Assembly: GCF_000622365.1 (NCBI RefSeq)
Contig: NZ_JASC01000002.1
Location: forward strand, 124,001-188,000
Source: Sulfitobacter noctilucae
GTDB taxonomy: Bacteria > Pseudomonadota > Alphaproteobacteria > Rhodobacterales > Rhodobacteraceae
Reading direction: 5' to 3'
DNA: 64,000 bases
The notes beneath the pieces are model-generated. The model was not told where the DNA came from. It saw only the letters and a list, made by a program, of their open reading frames with translations, and did not search any database. The translations under genes and the position numbers were made by a program. Each line of letters begins with the position of its first letter. Position 1 is the stretch's first letter. Below are positions 46,045 to 55,347 of this stretch, in pieces.

Positions 46045-46908
46045 ATGGACAATCTGAACTATCATCACCTGCGTTATTTTCGCGAGGTTGCCCATGATGG
46101 CAACCTGACCCGCACTGCTGAGCGCTTGAACCTATCACAATCGGCACTGTCGGCGCAGATCAAGACGTTGGAGGCGCGGCTGGGCCATCCGCTTTTTGAC
46201 CGGATCGAGCGGCGTCTTGTGCTGACGGAGGTGGGACGGATCGCATTGGATCATGCCGACCGTATCTTTGGCACCGGGGCGGAGCTTCTTGCCACATTGG
46301 CGCAGGCTGGCGAAACCGCAACTCCCTTGCGCATTGGCGCATTGTCGACGCTGTCACGTAACTTCCAACTGCGGTTCATCGCACCATTGCTCGCGAACCC
46401 TGATGTCACATTGACCCTGCGCTCTGGCAGCGCGGCAGAGCTTTTTGACCATCTGACCTCGCTCGCGCTTGACGTGGTGTTGACGACCGACCGCCCCACA
46501 GCCGCTCAGGGTCCTGACCTGATTGCACGCCGTATTGACGAGCAGGCAGTGGGGCTGCACGGCCACCCCGACCGGATGCGGCACGACAGTCTTGAGGCGC
46601 TTCTGACGCATGAGCCGTTGATCGTTCCGGCCGGCGGTTCCATCCGCAGTGATTTCGACAGCCTGACCGAACATCTGGGAATCACACCGCAGATCAAGGC
46701 CGAGGTTGATGACATGGCGATGGTGCGCCTGCTGACCCGCGCCGATGCCGGCGTTGCCCTTGCCCCCGCCATCGTATTGGAAGGCGAGATCGCCCAAGGG
46801 ATGCTCCAAACCGCGCTCTTTGATCTGCCTCTGGTCGAAAGCTTCTATGCGGTCACGCCGCGCCGCAGCTTTCCGCACCGGGCCTTGGCGGGCCTGCTCG
46901 CACCGTGA
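46045..46908 (+). CDS. LysR family transcriptional regulator
   Basis: 287 residues: N-terminal winged helix-turn-helix (LNYHHLRYFREVAHDGNLTR, RLNLSQSALSAQIKTLE), then the periplasmic-binding-like effector domain (about 92-280). Divergent from the SbtA-like permease, which is the classical LysR target layout; a perfect palindrome touches its start codon. Effector unknown; bicarbonate/CO2 status is a guess from the neighbour. Confidence 0.93.
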   Translation: MDNLNYHHLRYFREVAHDGNLTRTAERLNLSQSALSAQIKTLEARLGHPLFDRIERRLVLTEVGRIALDHADRIFGTGAELLATLAQAGETATPLRIGALSTLSRNFQLRFIAPLLANPDVTLTLRSGSAAELFDHLTSLALDVVLTTDRPTAAQGPDLIARRIDEQAVGLHGHPDRMRHDSLEALLTHEPLIVPAGGSIRSDFDSLTEHLGITPQIKAEVDDMAMVRLLTRADAGVALAPAIVLEGEIAQGMLQTALFDLPLVESFYAVTPRRSFPHRALAGLLAP

Positions 46909-46972
46909 TCCAGATTGCGCGGCCCTGCGCTCCGCGCTAGGACTGGCCGCAACGCCAAGCAGAAAGCACCCC

Positions 46973-48514
46973 ATGAAACCCATCCGCCTGATGTCCGGCT
47001 TTTTCACCGTGGGTGTCTGGACCCTGCTTAGCCGCGTGTTGGGGTTTGCACGCGAGGCGATGCTGATCGGGCTGATCGGCCCCGGCCCGGTGATGGACGC
47101 CTTCGTCGCCGCCTTCCGCTTGCCCAATATGTTCCGCCGCTTTTTCGCCGAAGGTGCGTTCAACGCGGCTTTCGTGCCCATGTTCTCCAAAAAGTTCGAG
47201 GGTGAAGAGGGGGCCGGGGCTTTCGCGCAGGATGCGTTCAACGGACTGGCGTTAGTTGTCTTGATTCTCGTGGCGCTGGGAATGATCTTCATGCCCGGTT
47301 TCGTCTGGCTGACCGCCGAGGGTTTTGCAGGCGACGCGCGTTTTGACATGACTGTGGGCTATGGCCGCATCGTCTTTCCCTACATCCTGTGCATGTCACT
47401 TGCCGCGCTGTTTTCCGGCATTCTGAACGCCACGGGCCGCTTTGCAGTTGCGGCCGCGGCCCCCGTTTTGCTGAATATCTTCGTGATTGCTGCAATGCTG
47501 GCAGGTGCCTTTCTGGGCGGCGCGGTGATCGACTGGCTGGTCTGGTCTATCCCCGTTGCAGGCGTAGCGCAGCTGGCGCTGACTTGGCGCGCTGCGGCAC
47601 AGGCGGGCTTTGCCCTACGGCCTGCTCTGCCGCGCTGGACACCCGAGATGAAAGCGATGATCGTCATCGCCCTGCCCGCTGCGATGGCATCGGGCGTGAT
47701 GCAGATCAATCTGGTGGTCGGCCAACTGGTGGCCAGCCAGTATGACAAGGCTGTCTCATGGCTCTTTGCCGCGGACCGGCTGTACCAGCTCCCTTTGGGT
47801 GTTGTCGGGATCGCCGTGGGCATCGTGCTGTTGCCTGACCTGTCGCGGCGCCTGCGAGCGGGTGATGATACGGGCGCACGCTTTGCGCTTAGCCGTGCGG
47901 GCGAAATCTCGCTGGCGCTTACGATTCCGTCTGCCGTGGCGCTGATGGTGGTGCCGCAGACACTGGTCTCGGTGCTTTTTGAACGGGGCGCGTCTACGGT
48001 CGATGACACCGCTGCCATCGCTGCCGCCGTCGCGGTCTACGGCCTTGGCCTGCCTGCTTTTGTGCTACAGAAGGTAATGCAGCCGGTCTACTTTGCCCGC
48101 GAAAACACCCGCCGCCCGTTTCATTATGCCATCGTGGCCATGGTGGTGAATGTGGTGCTGGCCGTTGGTCTTGCGCCATTCGTCGGCTGGATTGCACCCG
48201 CCATCGCCACCACGGTCGCAGGCTGGACGATGGTCGCCTGCCTCGCTCTGGGTGCGCGCCAGTATGGCACCGCCGTGCGCTTTGATGACCGTTTCCGCAA
48301 ACGCATCTGGCGCATCGTCGCGGCGGCCCTGGTCATGGGAGTTGCACTGAAGTTCGGCAATGCAGCGCTTGAGACTTTGCTGAACACGCCCTGGTGGCGT
48401 GGCTTGGGCCTCATCCTCCTGATCGCGCTTGGTGCCGTCAGCTTCTTCGGCGCAGCACAGGCGTTCGGCGGTCTTTACCTGTCAGAGGTCAAAGCGTCCC
48501 TGCGCCGCAAGTAA
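46973..48514 (+). CDS. murJ: Lipid II flippase MurJ
   Basis: Moves lipid II across the inner membrane for wall synthesis. 513 residues, about 14 helices. N-terminal FFTVGVWTLLSRVLGFAREA and RLPNMFRRFFAEGAFNAAFV are MurJ/MviN signatures with the essential arginines. ATG 46973 is the family start; the same frame is open far upstream within lysR, which is a shadow. Followed by a convergent rhomboid-like gene and then trpS. Confidence 0.96.
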   Translation: MKPIRLMSGFFTVGVWTLLSRVLGFAREAMLIGLIGPGPVMDAFVAAFRLPNMFRRFFAEGAFNAAFVPMFSKKFEGEEGAGAFAQDAFNGLALVVLILVALGMIFMPGFVWLTAEGFAGDARFDMTVGYGRIVFPYILCMSLAALFSGILNATGRFAVAAAAPVLLNIFVIAAMLAGAFLGGAVIDWLVWSIPVAGVAQLALTWRAAAQAGFALRPALPRWTPEMKAMIVIALPAAMASGVMQINLVVGQLVASQYDKAVSWLFAADRLYQLPLGVVGIAVGIVLLPDLSRRLRAGDDTGARFALSRAGEISLALTIPSAVALMVVPQTLVSVLFERGASTVDDTAAIAAAVAVYGLGLPAFVLQKVMQPVYFARENTRRPFHYAIVAMVVNVVLAVGLAPFVGWIAPAIATTVAGWTMVACLALGARQYGTAVRFDDRFRKRIWRIVAAALVMGVALKFGNAALETLLNTPWWRGLGLILLIALGAVSFFGAAQAFGGLYLSEVKASLRRK

Positions 48515-48525
48515 AGCACGCGCCT

Positions 48526-48555
48526 CTGCTTCACCCTTTTCCAAATACCCGACAC
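48526..48555 (-). repeat. 30-base 3'-end repeat, copy 2
   Basis: Second copy of the element at 7476-7505, 28 of 30 bases identical, lying 15 bases beyond the stop of the minus-strand rhomboid-like gene and 11 bases after the murJ stop. Same orientation relative to the minus-strand gene as copy 1. Confidence 0.65.
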
Positions 48556-48569
48556 ACCGCCAGCTTCGC

Positions 48570-49256
48570 CTAACGCCGTCTGAGACTGTCGCGCACCCGT
48601 GCCCATTCGCCGGGCGCAAATAGAAAACACAGACCGAAGCCTACGAAAAAGCCGATCAGCTCGGCCACCCATTGGGTGCCAACCTCAAAGAAGATGCCCC
48701 AGATCAGCTGGATGCCCATCAGGAACGCGATCAGGGAGAAGGCACGGTATTGCTGCGCACCCGTGCCTGCCAACTGCCGCCACATCACAAAAGAATAGCC
48801 GCCAATCAGACCGTAGACATTGGGGTAGGCCCCGACCAACCAGGAGGGATCGTTCAGGAGAGCCGCATAGAGCACTGCACCCAGAACCCCGGACACAACA
48901 AAGATCACACCAAAGACCACCGGGCCCATCGCTTCGGCCACCAGCTTGCCCAGCGCCAAAAGCAGAACCATCGCAAAAAGTGCGTGGGTGAACCCCAAAT
49001 GGATGAACGGATAGGTAAAGGCGCGTATGACCTCCCAGAATGGCCACTGCCCGTTGGCTAGCATCCAGTCAAAAATCTGGCCTGAGAACCCGTAGTCCCG
49101 GATCAGGCCCAGCCGCCACCCCACAGCCCCCGGACCGCCGAAAATACCGGCCTCGCCCAGTGACAGCCCTGCCTCGACGCTTGCGATCGCCAGAAAGACC
49201 AGTGTGACGATCGGTGGCAGCGGATTGATGGGGGGTTCGAAATCGGGGTCCTGCAT
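48570..49256 (-). CDS. Rhomboid-fold membrane protein, catalytic dyad missing
   Basis: 228 residues, about six helices. The loop-1 region (WPFWEVIRAFTYPFIHLGFT) and overall helix pattern are rhomboid. The usual GxSG nucleophile motif is replaced by GAYPNVYGLIGGYS (tyrosine and proline in place of serine-glycine) and the usual AHLGG of helix 6 by AELIGF (glutamate for histidine). It is therefore probably an inactive pseudo-protease with a binding or chaperone role. ATG 49256 is chosen; the frame runs open to 49298. Between murJ and trpS on the opposite strand. Confidence 0.82.
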   Translation of the reverse strand: MQDPDFEPPINPLPPIVTLVFLAIASVEAGLSLGEAGIFGGPGAVGWRLGLIRDYGFSGQIFDWMLANGQWPFWEVIRAFTYPFIHLGFTHALFAMVLLLALGKLVAEAMGPVVFGVIFVVSGVLGAVLYAALLNDPSWLVGAYPNVYGLIGGYSFVMWRQLAGTGAQQYRAFSLIAFLMGIQLIWGIFFEVGTQWVAELIGFFVGFGLCFLFAPGEWARVRDSLRRR

Positions 49257-49330
49257 GGGCGCTCCTTGACTGCGGCAGGCCCTAGAGTTACGCCGCAAGT
49301 GCCCGTTAATCCAGCCCTCCGAGGTATGAC

Positions 49331-50347
49331 ATGTCCGATCCCAAATTCACCCCGCGCGTTTTCTCCGGTATCCAGCCATCCGGCGGTCTGACGCTGGGGA
49401 ATTATCTGGGTGCGATCAAACGTTTTGTCACGATGCAGGACGAAGCATTCGAGACGGTTTATTGCATGGTCGATATGCATGCGATGACCGTCTGGCAGGA
49501 CCCCAAGGATCTGGCGCACAATACCCGCGAGCTGGCCGCAGGCTTTATCGCTTCGGGCGTATCGCCGGAGAAATCCATCCTGATCAACCAGTCCCAGGTC
49601 CCCGAACATGCGCAGCTCGGCTGGATTTTCAATTGCGTGGCCCGCATGGGCTGGATGGGCCGCATGACACAGTTCAAGGACAAGGCCGGTAAGAACACCG
49701 AGAATGTATCGCTGGGCCTCTTCGCCTATCCTGCGCTGATGGCGGCCGACATCCTTGTCTATCACGCGACCCATGTGCCGGTGGGCGAGGACCAGAAACA
49801 GCATCTTGAGCTGACCCGCGACATCGCGGCCAAGTTCAATCACGACTACGGGGTTGATTTCTTCCCGATGACCGAGCCGGTGATCGAGGGTGCCGCGACG
49901 CGTGTGATGTCCTTGCGGGACGGCTCCAAGAAGATGTCAAAGTCCGATCCGTCGGATGCCAGCCGCATCAACATGACCGATGACGCCGATGCCATCGCCA
50001 AGAAAATCCGCAAAGCCAAGACCGACCCCGATGCCCTGCCCTCCGAGGTGGATGGTCTCAAGGACCGGCCAGAGGCGCGCAATCTGGTGAACATCTATGC
50101 AGGCCTGAACGAGCAGTCGGTCGAAGAGGTGTTGCGTGATGTGGGCGGACAACAGTTCGGCACGTTCAAGCCGGCTTTGGCCGAGCTTGCGGTCGCCAAA
50201 CTCTCGCCCATCTCGACCGAGATGGCGCGGCTTATGGCTGACCCCGCCGAGATTGACCGTATTCTTGCAAGAGGTGCCGGTCAGGCCCGTGAGATCGCAA
50301 CGCCGATCCTGAAGAAAACCTATGAGATCGTGGGCATGGTTGGCTAA
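49331..50347 (+). CDS. trpS: Tryptophan--tRNA ligase
   Basis: Class I synthetase charging tRNA(Trp). 338 residues. HIGH-type motif in [16 protein letters not shown] (residues 13-28) and KMSKSDPSD near 200 match the family. Start ATG 49331 with GAGG upstream. murJ-trpS neighbourhood is common in this group. Confidence 0.97.
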   Translation: MSDPKFTPRVFSGIQPSGGLTLGNYLGAIKRFVTMQDEAFETVYCMVDMHAMTVWQDPKDLAHNTRELAAGFIASGVSPEKSILINQSQVPEHAQLGWIFNCVARMGWMGRMTQFKDKAGKNTENVSLGLFAYPALMAADILVYHATHVPVGEDQKQHLELTRDIAAKFNHDYGVDFFPMTEPVIEGAATRVMSLRDGSKKMSKSDPSDASRINMTDDADAIAKKIRKAKTDPDALPSEVDGLKDRPEARNLVNIYAGLNEQSVEEVLRDVGGQQFGTFKPALAELAVAKLSPISTEMARLMADPAEIDRILARGAGQAREIATPILKKTYEIVGMVG

Positions 50348-50456
50348 GCCAGCCCGTCAAAGGCTGTGGTGCCCTGCCAAAGCTCCCTTCTTTTGGTCTT
50401 ATGGACAAACCTGAAGCACTGCGCCACCTTCGGCGCATTGCAAGAAAGGACATCAC

Positions 50457-51563
50457 ATGAGCACGGGATTTTTCTGGGACGAACGCTGTTTCTGGCATGC
50501 GGGCGGGAATTACGCTTTTACGATGCATATCGGCGGACTGGTGCAGCCCTTGGCCGCTGGCGGTATCCCCGAAAACCCTGAAACCAAGCGGCGGTTAAAG
50601 AACCTGATGGATGTGACCGGCCTGACTGCCGAGCTTGCGATGCAGGGCGCCCCCGCTGCGACGCGCGAGATGCTGGAGCGGGTGCATCCGGTGTCCTATC
50701 TCGATGCTTTCAAAGCCATGTCCGACGCAGGCGGCGGAGAGATCGGGCATCATGCACCCTTTGCCAGCGGCGGCTACGAGATTGCCGCTGTGTCCGCCGG
50801 GCTGGCGGTGGGCGCGGTGGATGCTGTGGCCTCTGGGACCCTCGACAATGCCTATGCGCTCAGCCGCCCGCCCGGGCACCACTGCGAAGCGGATGGCCCT
50901 GCGGGTTTCTGCCTGCTCGCCAATATCGCGATTGCCATTGAGGCCGCGCGCGCCAAGGGGTTGGTCAAACGTGTGGCGGTGGTGGATTGGGATGTGCACC
51001 ATGGCAACGGCACCGAGGCGATTTTCTATGACCGCGACGAAGTGCTGACCCTCTCGATGCATCAGGACGGCAATTACCCCATCACCTCTGGTGCTTTGAA
51101 AGATCGAGGGCGCGGTGCAGGCGAGGGTTATAACATCAACCTCCCGATGCACGCGGGCTCTGGCCACAATGCCTATCTACACGCAATGGACCGCGTCGTG
51201 ATCCCCGCGCTTGAAGCCTACAAGCCCGATATGATCATCGTCGCCTGTGGCTATGACGCGGCGGTGGTGGACCCGCTGGCGCGGATGCAGGCGATGGCCG
51301 AGACCTTTGGAGTGATGACAACGCGCATCAAAGATGCGGCAGAACGGCTCTGCGACGGCAAGCTGGTGCTGGTGCATGAGGGCGGCTATTCCGAAGTCTA
51401 TGTGCCGTTTTGCGGCCATGCCACGCTGACCGCTTTGTCAGGCAGCCGCATTGAAGCGCCTGATCCGATGGCCCCCGGCTTGAAACCGCGCCAGCCTTCC
51501 CCCACCTTTGATGCATTCCTACGCCAGTCAATCGACGATATGGCCCTGCAACTGGAGCTTTGA
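50457..51563 (+). CDS. Histone-deacetylase-like amidohydrolase (class II type)
   Basis: 368-residue zinc deacetylase fold. Active-site elements: RPPGHHCEADG (twin histidines), DWDVHHGNGTE (zinc aspartate and histidine), a second zinc-aspartate region around VACGYDAAVVDPLARMQ, and VHEGGYSEVYVPF. Bacterial relatives deacetylate polyamines or small acetamides rather than histones. Substrate not shown by context. Start ATG 50457; nitroreductase follows 4 bases after its stop. Confidence 0.92.
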   Translation: MSTGFFWDERCFWHAGGNYAFTMHIGGLVQPLAAGGIPENPETKRRLKNLMDVTGLTAELAMQGAPAATREMLERVHPVSYLDAFKAMSDAGGGEIGHHAPFASGGYEIAAVSAGLAVGAVDAVASGTLDNAYALSRPPGHHCEADGPAGFCLLANIAIAIEAARAKGLVKRVAVVDWDVHHGNGTEAIFYDRDEVLTLSMHQDGNYPITSGALKDRGRGAGEGYNINLPMHAGSGHNAYLHAMDRVVIPALEAYKPDMIIVACGYDAAVVDPLARMQAMAETFGVMTTRIKDAAERLCDGKLVLVHEGGYSEVYVPFCGHATLTALSGSRIEAPDPMAPGLKPRQPSPTFDAFLRQSIDDMALQLEL

Positions 51564-51567
51564 TCTA

Positions 51568-52146
51568 ATGCCAGAGTTGAACGCGCAAGCGTTACATTTC
51601 CTGCAAACCCGCCGCTCGCGGCCCGCCAAGACTTTGGGCCAGCCAGTGCCGGACAGACTGGCGCTGGAGCCGCTACTGACGGCTGCGGCCCGTACGCCGG
51701 ACCACGGCAAGCTGGAGCCCTGGCGTTTTATCGTCGTGGAAAAGCCTGCGATGGCGCGGTTGGCCGATGTGGCAGAGGCCCGCGGTGTGGCCTTGGGATT
51801 GGATGCCGAACAAATTGCCAAAGGGCGCAATCAATTCGACACCGGTAATCTTGCAGTGGTTGTGGTTGAGGTTCAAAAGCCCTCGGCCAAGATACCGGCG
51901 CTGGAACAGACGTATTCCGCCGGTGCGGTCTGTTTGGCGCTGCTGAATGCGGCGCTTGCAGCTGGATGGGGCGCCAACTGGCTTAGCGGTTGGGCCAGCC
52001 ATGACCGTGGGTTCATGGAAGAGGGTTTGGGCCTTGCCCCGCACGAATGCATCGCTGGACTGATCCACATCGGCACCGAAACCGCCGCCCCGCCAGAGCG
52101 CCCGCGCCCGGATATCCAAGGGATCACCACGTGGCTATCGGACTGA
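51568..52146 (+). CDS. Nitroreductase family protein
   Basis: 192 residues of the FMN-dependent nitroreductase fold: FLQTRRSRPAKTLG near the N-terminus contacts FMN phosphate, AARTPDHGKLEPWRF is the family's second block, and a GWGANWLSGW helix follows. Close to the YdjA-type subgroup in length. Uses NAD(P)H; substrate unknown. Starts 4 bases after the deacetylase stop and its end overlaps the EI24 gene by 16 bases, so the three form one operon. Confidence 0.87.
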   Translation: MPELNAQALHFLQTRRSRPAKTLGQPVPDRLALEPLLTAAARTPDHGKLEPWRFIVVEKPAMARLADVAEARGVALGLDAEQIAKGRNQFDTGNLAVVVVEVQKPSAKIPALEQTYSAGAVCLALLNAALAAGWGANWLSGWASHDRGFMEEGLGLAPHECIAGLIHIGTETAAPPERPRPDIQGITTWLSD

Positions 52147-52838
52147 TCTTTCGGTCATTTATACTGGCTGTCAGCCAGCTTTCCGATCCGCGCTTTCGCC
52201 GGGTCTTTGCCCTTGGCGTAGTGCTGTCTTTGGTGTTGTTGATCGGCTTTACCGCCGGTTTTGCAGGATTCACCGACTGGATCACACCTGAAGAAGTCTG
52301 GCTGCCTGTCTTGGGCGAAGTCACATGGATTGATGATTTGCTATCCTGGGGCGCGGTGTTCTTGCTGCTGTTTTTGTCGATATTTCTGATGATACCCGTC
52401 GCTTCTACCATCACATCCATGTTTCTGGATGAAGTGGCAGATGCGGTCGAAGTCGCGCACTTTCCCCAACTGCCAGCGCCCCAGTCGGTGTCCTGGGGGG
52501 ATGCGATCCGTGATACGGTGAACTTCTTTGGCGTTCTGGTGGCGGCAAACCTCGTGGCCATCGTCCTATATATCTTCCTTGCACCATTGGCCCTGTTCAT
52601 CTTTTGGGGACTGAACGGATTTTTGCTGGGCCGGGAATATTTCACCATGGTCGCGATCCGGCGCGTTGGCCGGACAGAGGCAAAGCAGCTCAGGGCGAAA
52701 TTCAGCGGCACGATCTGGGTCGCGGGTGTGCTGATGGCGATGCCGTTGTCAGTGCCGCTGTTGAACCTATTGGTTCCGATTATCGGCGCTGCAACATTTA
52801 CTCATCTATTTCACGGCCTGACCACGCGCCAGCTCTAA
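52131..52838 (+). CDS. EI24 domain (CysZ-like) membrane protein
   Basis: 235 residues with about four to five helices (FALGVVLSLVLLIGFTAGFA, LLLFLSIFLMIPVASTITSM, a VLVAANLVAIVLYIFLA segment). The SPR motif-like start (QLSDPRFRRVF) and helix pattern fit the EI24/CysZ family; CysZ is a sulfate permease in some bacteria. Start is GTG 52131 inside the nitroreductase end; no ATG is available near the family N-terminus. Its 3' end overlaps the convergent DUF1467 gene by 41 bases. Confidence 0.8.
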   Translation: MAIGLIFRSFILAVSQLSDPRFRRVFALGVVLSLVLLIGFTAGFAGFTDWITPEEVWLPVLGEVTWIDDLLSWGAVFLLLFLSIFLMIPVASTITSMFLDEVADAVEVAHFPQLPAPQSVSWGDAIRDTVNFFGVLVAANLVAIVLYIFLAPLALFIFWGLNGFLLGREYFTMVAIRRVGRTEAKQLRAKFSGTIWVAGVLMAMPLSVPLLNLLVPIIGAATFTHLFHGLTTRQL

Positions 52839-53091
52839 ACAGGCTTTCCACATCATCAACGCTGATCCATTCCGACAGGATCACCGTGGCCGCGATGGCC
52901 CAAAGGATCGCCGCAACAACGGTGGTCCAGAACGCTTTCTTGCGCAGGTGGTGATGTTCGGGAGATCCGGCATGGGTGCCGGGTACGATGTCGTTCAAAT
53001 CACCCTGGGTTTGCACACGGATCGGCAGCGCGATCAGGAAACACATCGCCCATATGACCGCATAGAGAACCAGCCCTGATACAACACCCAT
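52798..53091 (-). CDS. DUF1467 family membrane protein
   Basis: 97 residues, two transmembrane helices (about 3-23 and 55-75) joined by a conserved RVQTQGDLNDIVPGTHAGSP segment that is the DUF1467 signature. Function unknown. It follows the epimerase gene by 3 bases on the same strand, a pairing frequent in Rhodobacteraceae. Confidence 0.85.
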   Translation of the reverse strand: MGVVSGLVLYAVIWAMCFLIALPIRVQTQGDLNDIVPGTHAGSPEHHHLRKKAFWTTVVAAILWAIAATVILSEWISVDDVESLFRAGAWSGREIDE

Positions 53092-53094
53092 TGT

Positions 53095-53499
53095 TCAGAC
53101 CTGCTCAAGCTCGACCAAGGCACCGTTAAAGTCCTTAGGATGCAGAAAAAGCACAGGCTTGCCATGCGCGCCAATTTTGGGCTCTCCGGTGCCCAGCACG
53201 CGTGCGCCGGTGGATTTCAGATGGTCGCGGGCCGCGATGATATCGTCGACTTCGTAGCAGATGTGATGAATGCCGCCCGCCGGGTTTTTCTCGAGAAAGC
53301 CGTTGATCGGGCTGTCATCACCCAAGGGATACAGCAGTTCAATCTTGGTGTTTGGCAGTTCGATAAAGATCACCGTCACACCGTGGTCGGGTTCGTCCTG
53401 GGGGGCCCCAACGTTGGCACCCAATGCGTTGCGATATTGATCTGCGGCGGCCTCAAGGTCAGGCACGGCAATGGCAACATGGTTCAATCTTCCGATCAT
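53095..53499 (-). CDS. mce: Methylmalonyl-CoA epimerase
   Basis: Interconverts (2R)- and (2S)-ethylmalonyl/methylmalonyl-CoA, in propionyl-CoA use and the ethylmalonyl-CoA route. 134-residue VOC fold: GRLNHVAIAVPDLEAAADQY, metal histidine in GGIHHICYEVDDI and the C-terminal PKDFNGALVELEQ glutamate. ATG 53499 with GAGGAG upstream is chosen over the frame start at 53523. First of a two-gene operon with DUF1467. Confidence 0.92.
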   Translation of the reverse strand: MIGRLNHVAIAVPDLEAAADQYRNALGANVGAPQDEPDHGVTVIFIELPNTKIELLYPLGDDSPINGFLEKNPAGGIHHICYEVDDIIAARDHLKSTGARVLGTGEPKIGAHGKPVLFLHPKDFNGALVELEQV

Positions 53500-53572
53500 C
53501 GGGACAGCTCCTCGGGCTTGCAAGTATCAGCCCGGTTATGGCGTTCAGAAACCCGAAGGGCAATGCGTCACG

Positions 53573-53587
53573 TTAACTCCCTGTTAG
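53573..53587 (+). promoter_or_regulatory. CtrA-like box before the receiver-domain gene
   Basis: TTAA-N7-TTAG at 53573-53587, one base off the CtrA consensus TTAA-N7-TTAA, 44 bases before the start codon. Confidence 0.45.
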
Positions 53588-53630
53588 CCACCCTTGGGTA
53601 ACGATAGGGCTCTGCAACCTGGAGGCTATG

Positions 53631-54350
53631 ATGGATACGAATGACCCTTTCGCGGCAAATATCCCCGCGCCAACTGCCGCGCGCCCGCTACTGGGGCTGA
53701 CCGTCCTTGTCGTGGAAGACAGCCGTTTCGCTTGCGAAGCAATGCGCCTTTTATGCCTGCGCTCTGGTGCGCGAATCAGACGGGCGGATTGCTTGCGGTC
53801 GGCCCGGCGGCACTTTCGGGTGTATCGCCCTTCGGTTGTGATCATCGACCTTGGGCTGCCAGACGGCAATGGTGCCGAATTGATCGAAGAACTGAATGAG
53901 GCAAGCCCCCGTGTGGAGGGTATTCTTGCCATCTCCGGTGACCGTCATCTTGAAGCTGCAGCGATGGCTGCAGGGGCGGACGGGTTTATGGAGAAACCAA
54001 TCCTGTCGCTTGGCGAGTTTCAGGAGAAGATTTTGGCGATGCTGCCTCCCGAACGACACCCCAAAGGACCACGGCAGGTGGATAATTCAGCCATTCTGCC
54101 GGACAGGCTCGCCTACCGTGATGATATGGCCCATATCGCGGATGTACTGGATGAGCAGATAACGGAACATATCCTCGACTATGTCGCGCAATTCCTAAGC
54201 GGTGTCGCCCGTTCAGCTGGTGACAGGGTGTTGGAGGACGCAGCCAAGGCGCTGGCAGAAAAGCGGGCGATGGGCAAGACCGCCGCATCTGAAACCGCAA
54301 AGATTGCCGGCTTGATCCAGAACCGACTGTCCGAGAGCGTTGCGATCTAG
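53631..54350 (+). CDS. Receiver-domain response regulator with unassigned C-terminal part
   Basis: 239 residues. Residues about 20-140 form a CheY-like receiver: LTVLVVEDSRFACEAM (acidic pocket), phospho-acceptor aspartate in VVIIDLGLPDGNG and the lysine in GADGFMEKP. The remaining 100 residues are helical (HIADVLDEQITEHILDYVAQ, LAEKRAMGKTAASETAKIAG) with no DNA-binding or enzymatic domain that I recognise. Start 53631 has GGAGG at proper distance; ATG 53628 is too close to it. No kinase gene adjacent. A CtrA-like box lies upstream. Confidence 0.85.
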   Translation: MDTNDPFAANIPAPTAARPLLGLTVLVVEDSRFACEAMRLLCLRSGARIRRADCLRSARRHFRVYRPSVVIIDLGLPDGNGAELIEELNEASPRVEGILAISGDRHLEAAAMAAGADGFMEKPILSLGEFQEKILAMLPPERHPKGPRQVDNSAILPDRLAYRDDMAHIADVLDEQITEHILDYVAQFLSGVARSAGDRVLEDAAKALAEKRAMGKTAASETAKIAGLIQNRLSESVAI

Positions 54351-54450
54351 GGACGTGGAAAATAGTCGTATGAGGTAAAAGAGCGACTGCGCGCCTGTCC
54401 CCTCTGCTTCAAATGCGCCCGAGCCAACGTGCCTACATCCTAGCGGACCA

Positions 54451-55182
54451 CTAAGGATCAAGTGCGGGGTCGCTTGAGACCCGAACAAGCCGGGTCAGAT
54501 CGCCCAGACGCTCGCGCTGTTGGCCTTTTGCATCAAAATTACTGGGGGCCAACCATGCCTCAAAGGCTTCTTTCAACGCGGGCCATTCCGCATCAATAAT
54601 GGCGAACCATGCGGTATCGCGGTTGCGTCCTTTAACGACCGCCGCTTGGCGGAACACCCCTTCAAAACTGAACCCAAGTCGCTGAGCAGCTACGCGGGAG
54701 GGCAGGTTGAGGGCATTACACTTCCATTCATACCGCCGGTAGCCCGCATCAAAGGCCCACTTCATCATCAGATACATCGCCTCAGTCGACGCACGGGTGC
54801 GCTGCAACGAGGGGCTATAGCTGATAAAACCAACCTCGATAGATCCCGCATCGGGGCTGACGCGCAGAAAGCTAGCCACACCCTCCCACTGATCGGTTTC
54901 CAGATTGCGTATAGCAAGAAAGTAAGGGTCCGGCTTGCCCTCATGATCGCGCACCCACCTATGGTACTGCGCCGCCGAGGAAAACGGGCCGTTCGGCATA
55001 TAATCCCAAATCTCGTCGTGACCTGCATAGGCACGATACAAGAGTGCTGCGTGTTCTTCGGCAGAAAGCGGGGCGAGTTCTGCGAAACTTCCGCGAAGCC
55101 GGATTTTGTCCGGTGCCGGCGGCGGCGTCCAGTGGGGCAACAAAGCGCCAAGCGGACGCGAAGAGGATTTATCCTGGGTCAT
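54451..55182 (-). CDS. GNAT family N-acetyltransferase (RimJ/RimL-like)
   Basis: 243 residues. The GNAT core is seen as GSIEVGFISYSPSLQRTRASTEAMYLM (broken by the family's acetyl-CoA loop QRTRAST) and YRRYEWKCNALNLPSRVAA then RLGFSFEGVFRQ, the pattern of RimJ/RimL-type enzymes that acetylate protein N-termini or small amines. ATG 55182 is used; a TTG precedes it by one codon. Single gene, substrate unknown. Confidence 0.87.
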   Translation of the reverse strand: MTQDKSSSRPLGALLPHWTPPPAPDKIRLRGSFAELAPLSAEEHAALLYRAYAGHDEIWDYMPNGPFSSAAQYHRWVRDHEGKPDPYFLAIRNLETDQWEGVASFLRVSPDAGSIEVGFISYSPSLQRTRASTEAMYLMMKWAFDAGYRRYEWKCNALNLPSRVAAQRLGFSFEGVFRQAAVVKGRNRDTAWFAIIDAEWPALKEAFEAWLAPSNFDAKGQQRERLGDLTRLVRVSSDPALDP

Positions 55183-55347
55183 CAAACCACGTTAGGGCCA
55201 AGTTTACGCCGCGCCAAGCCCTTAAAATACAACACAAGTTGCAAGAATTATCCCCGTTCTGAACGCAGGCACCGCATAAATCCGCCACACAAATATAGGA
55301 TGATCTGGGCAGAGCAAGGCACCCCCTGCCTGCAGAGGAGAGACAAA

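Noticed and set aside
46354..47349. 331-codon minus-strand frame opposite lysR and murJ
   Set aside because: Covers the lysR/murJ junction antisense; low-complexity composition.
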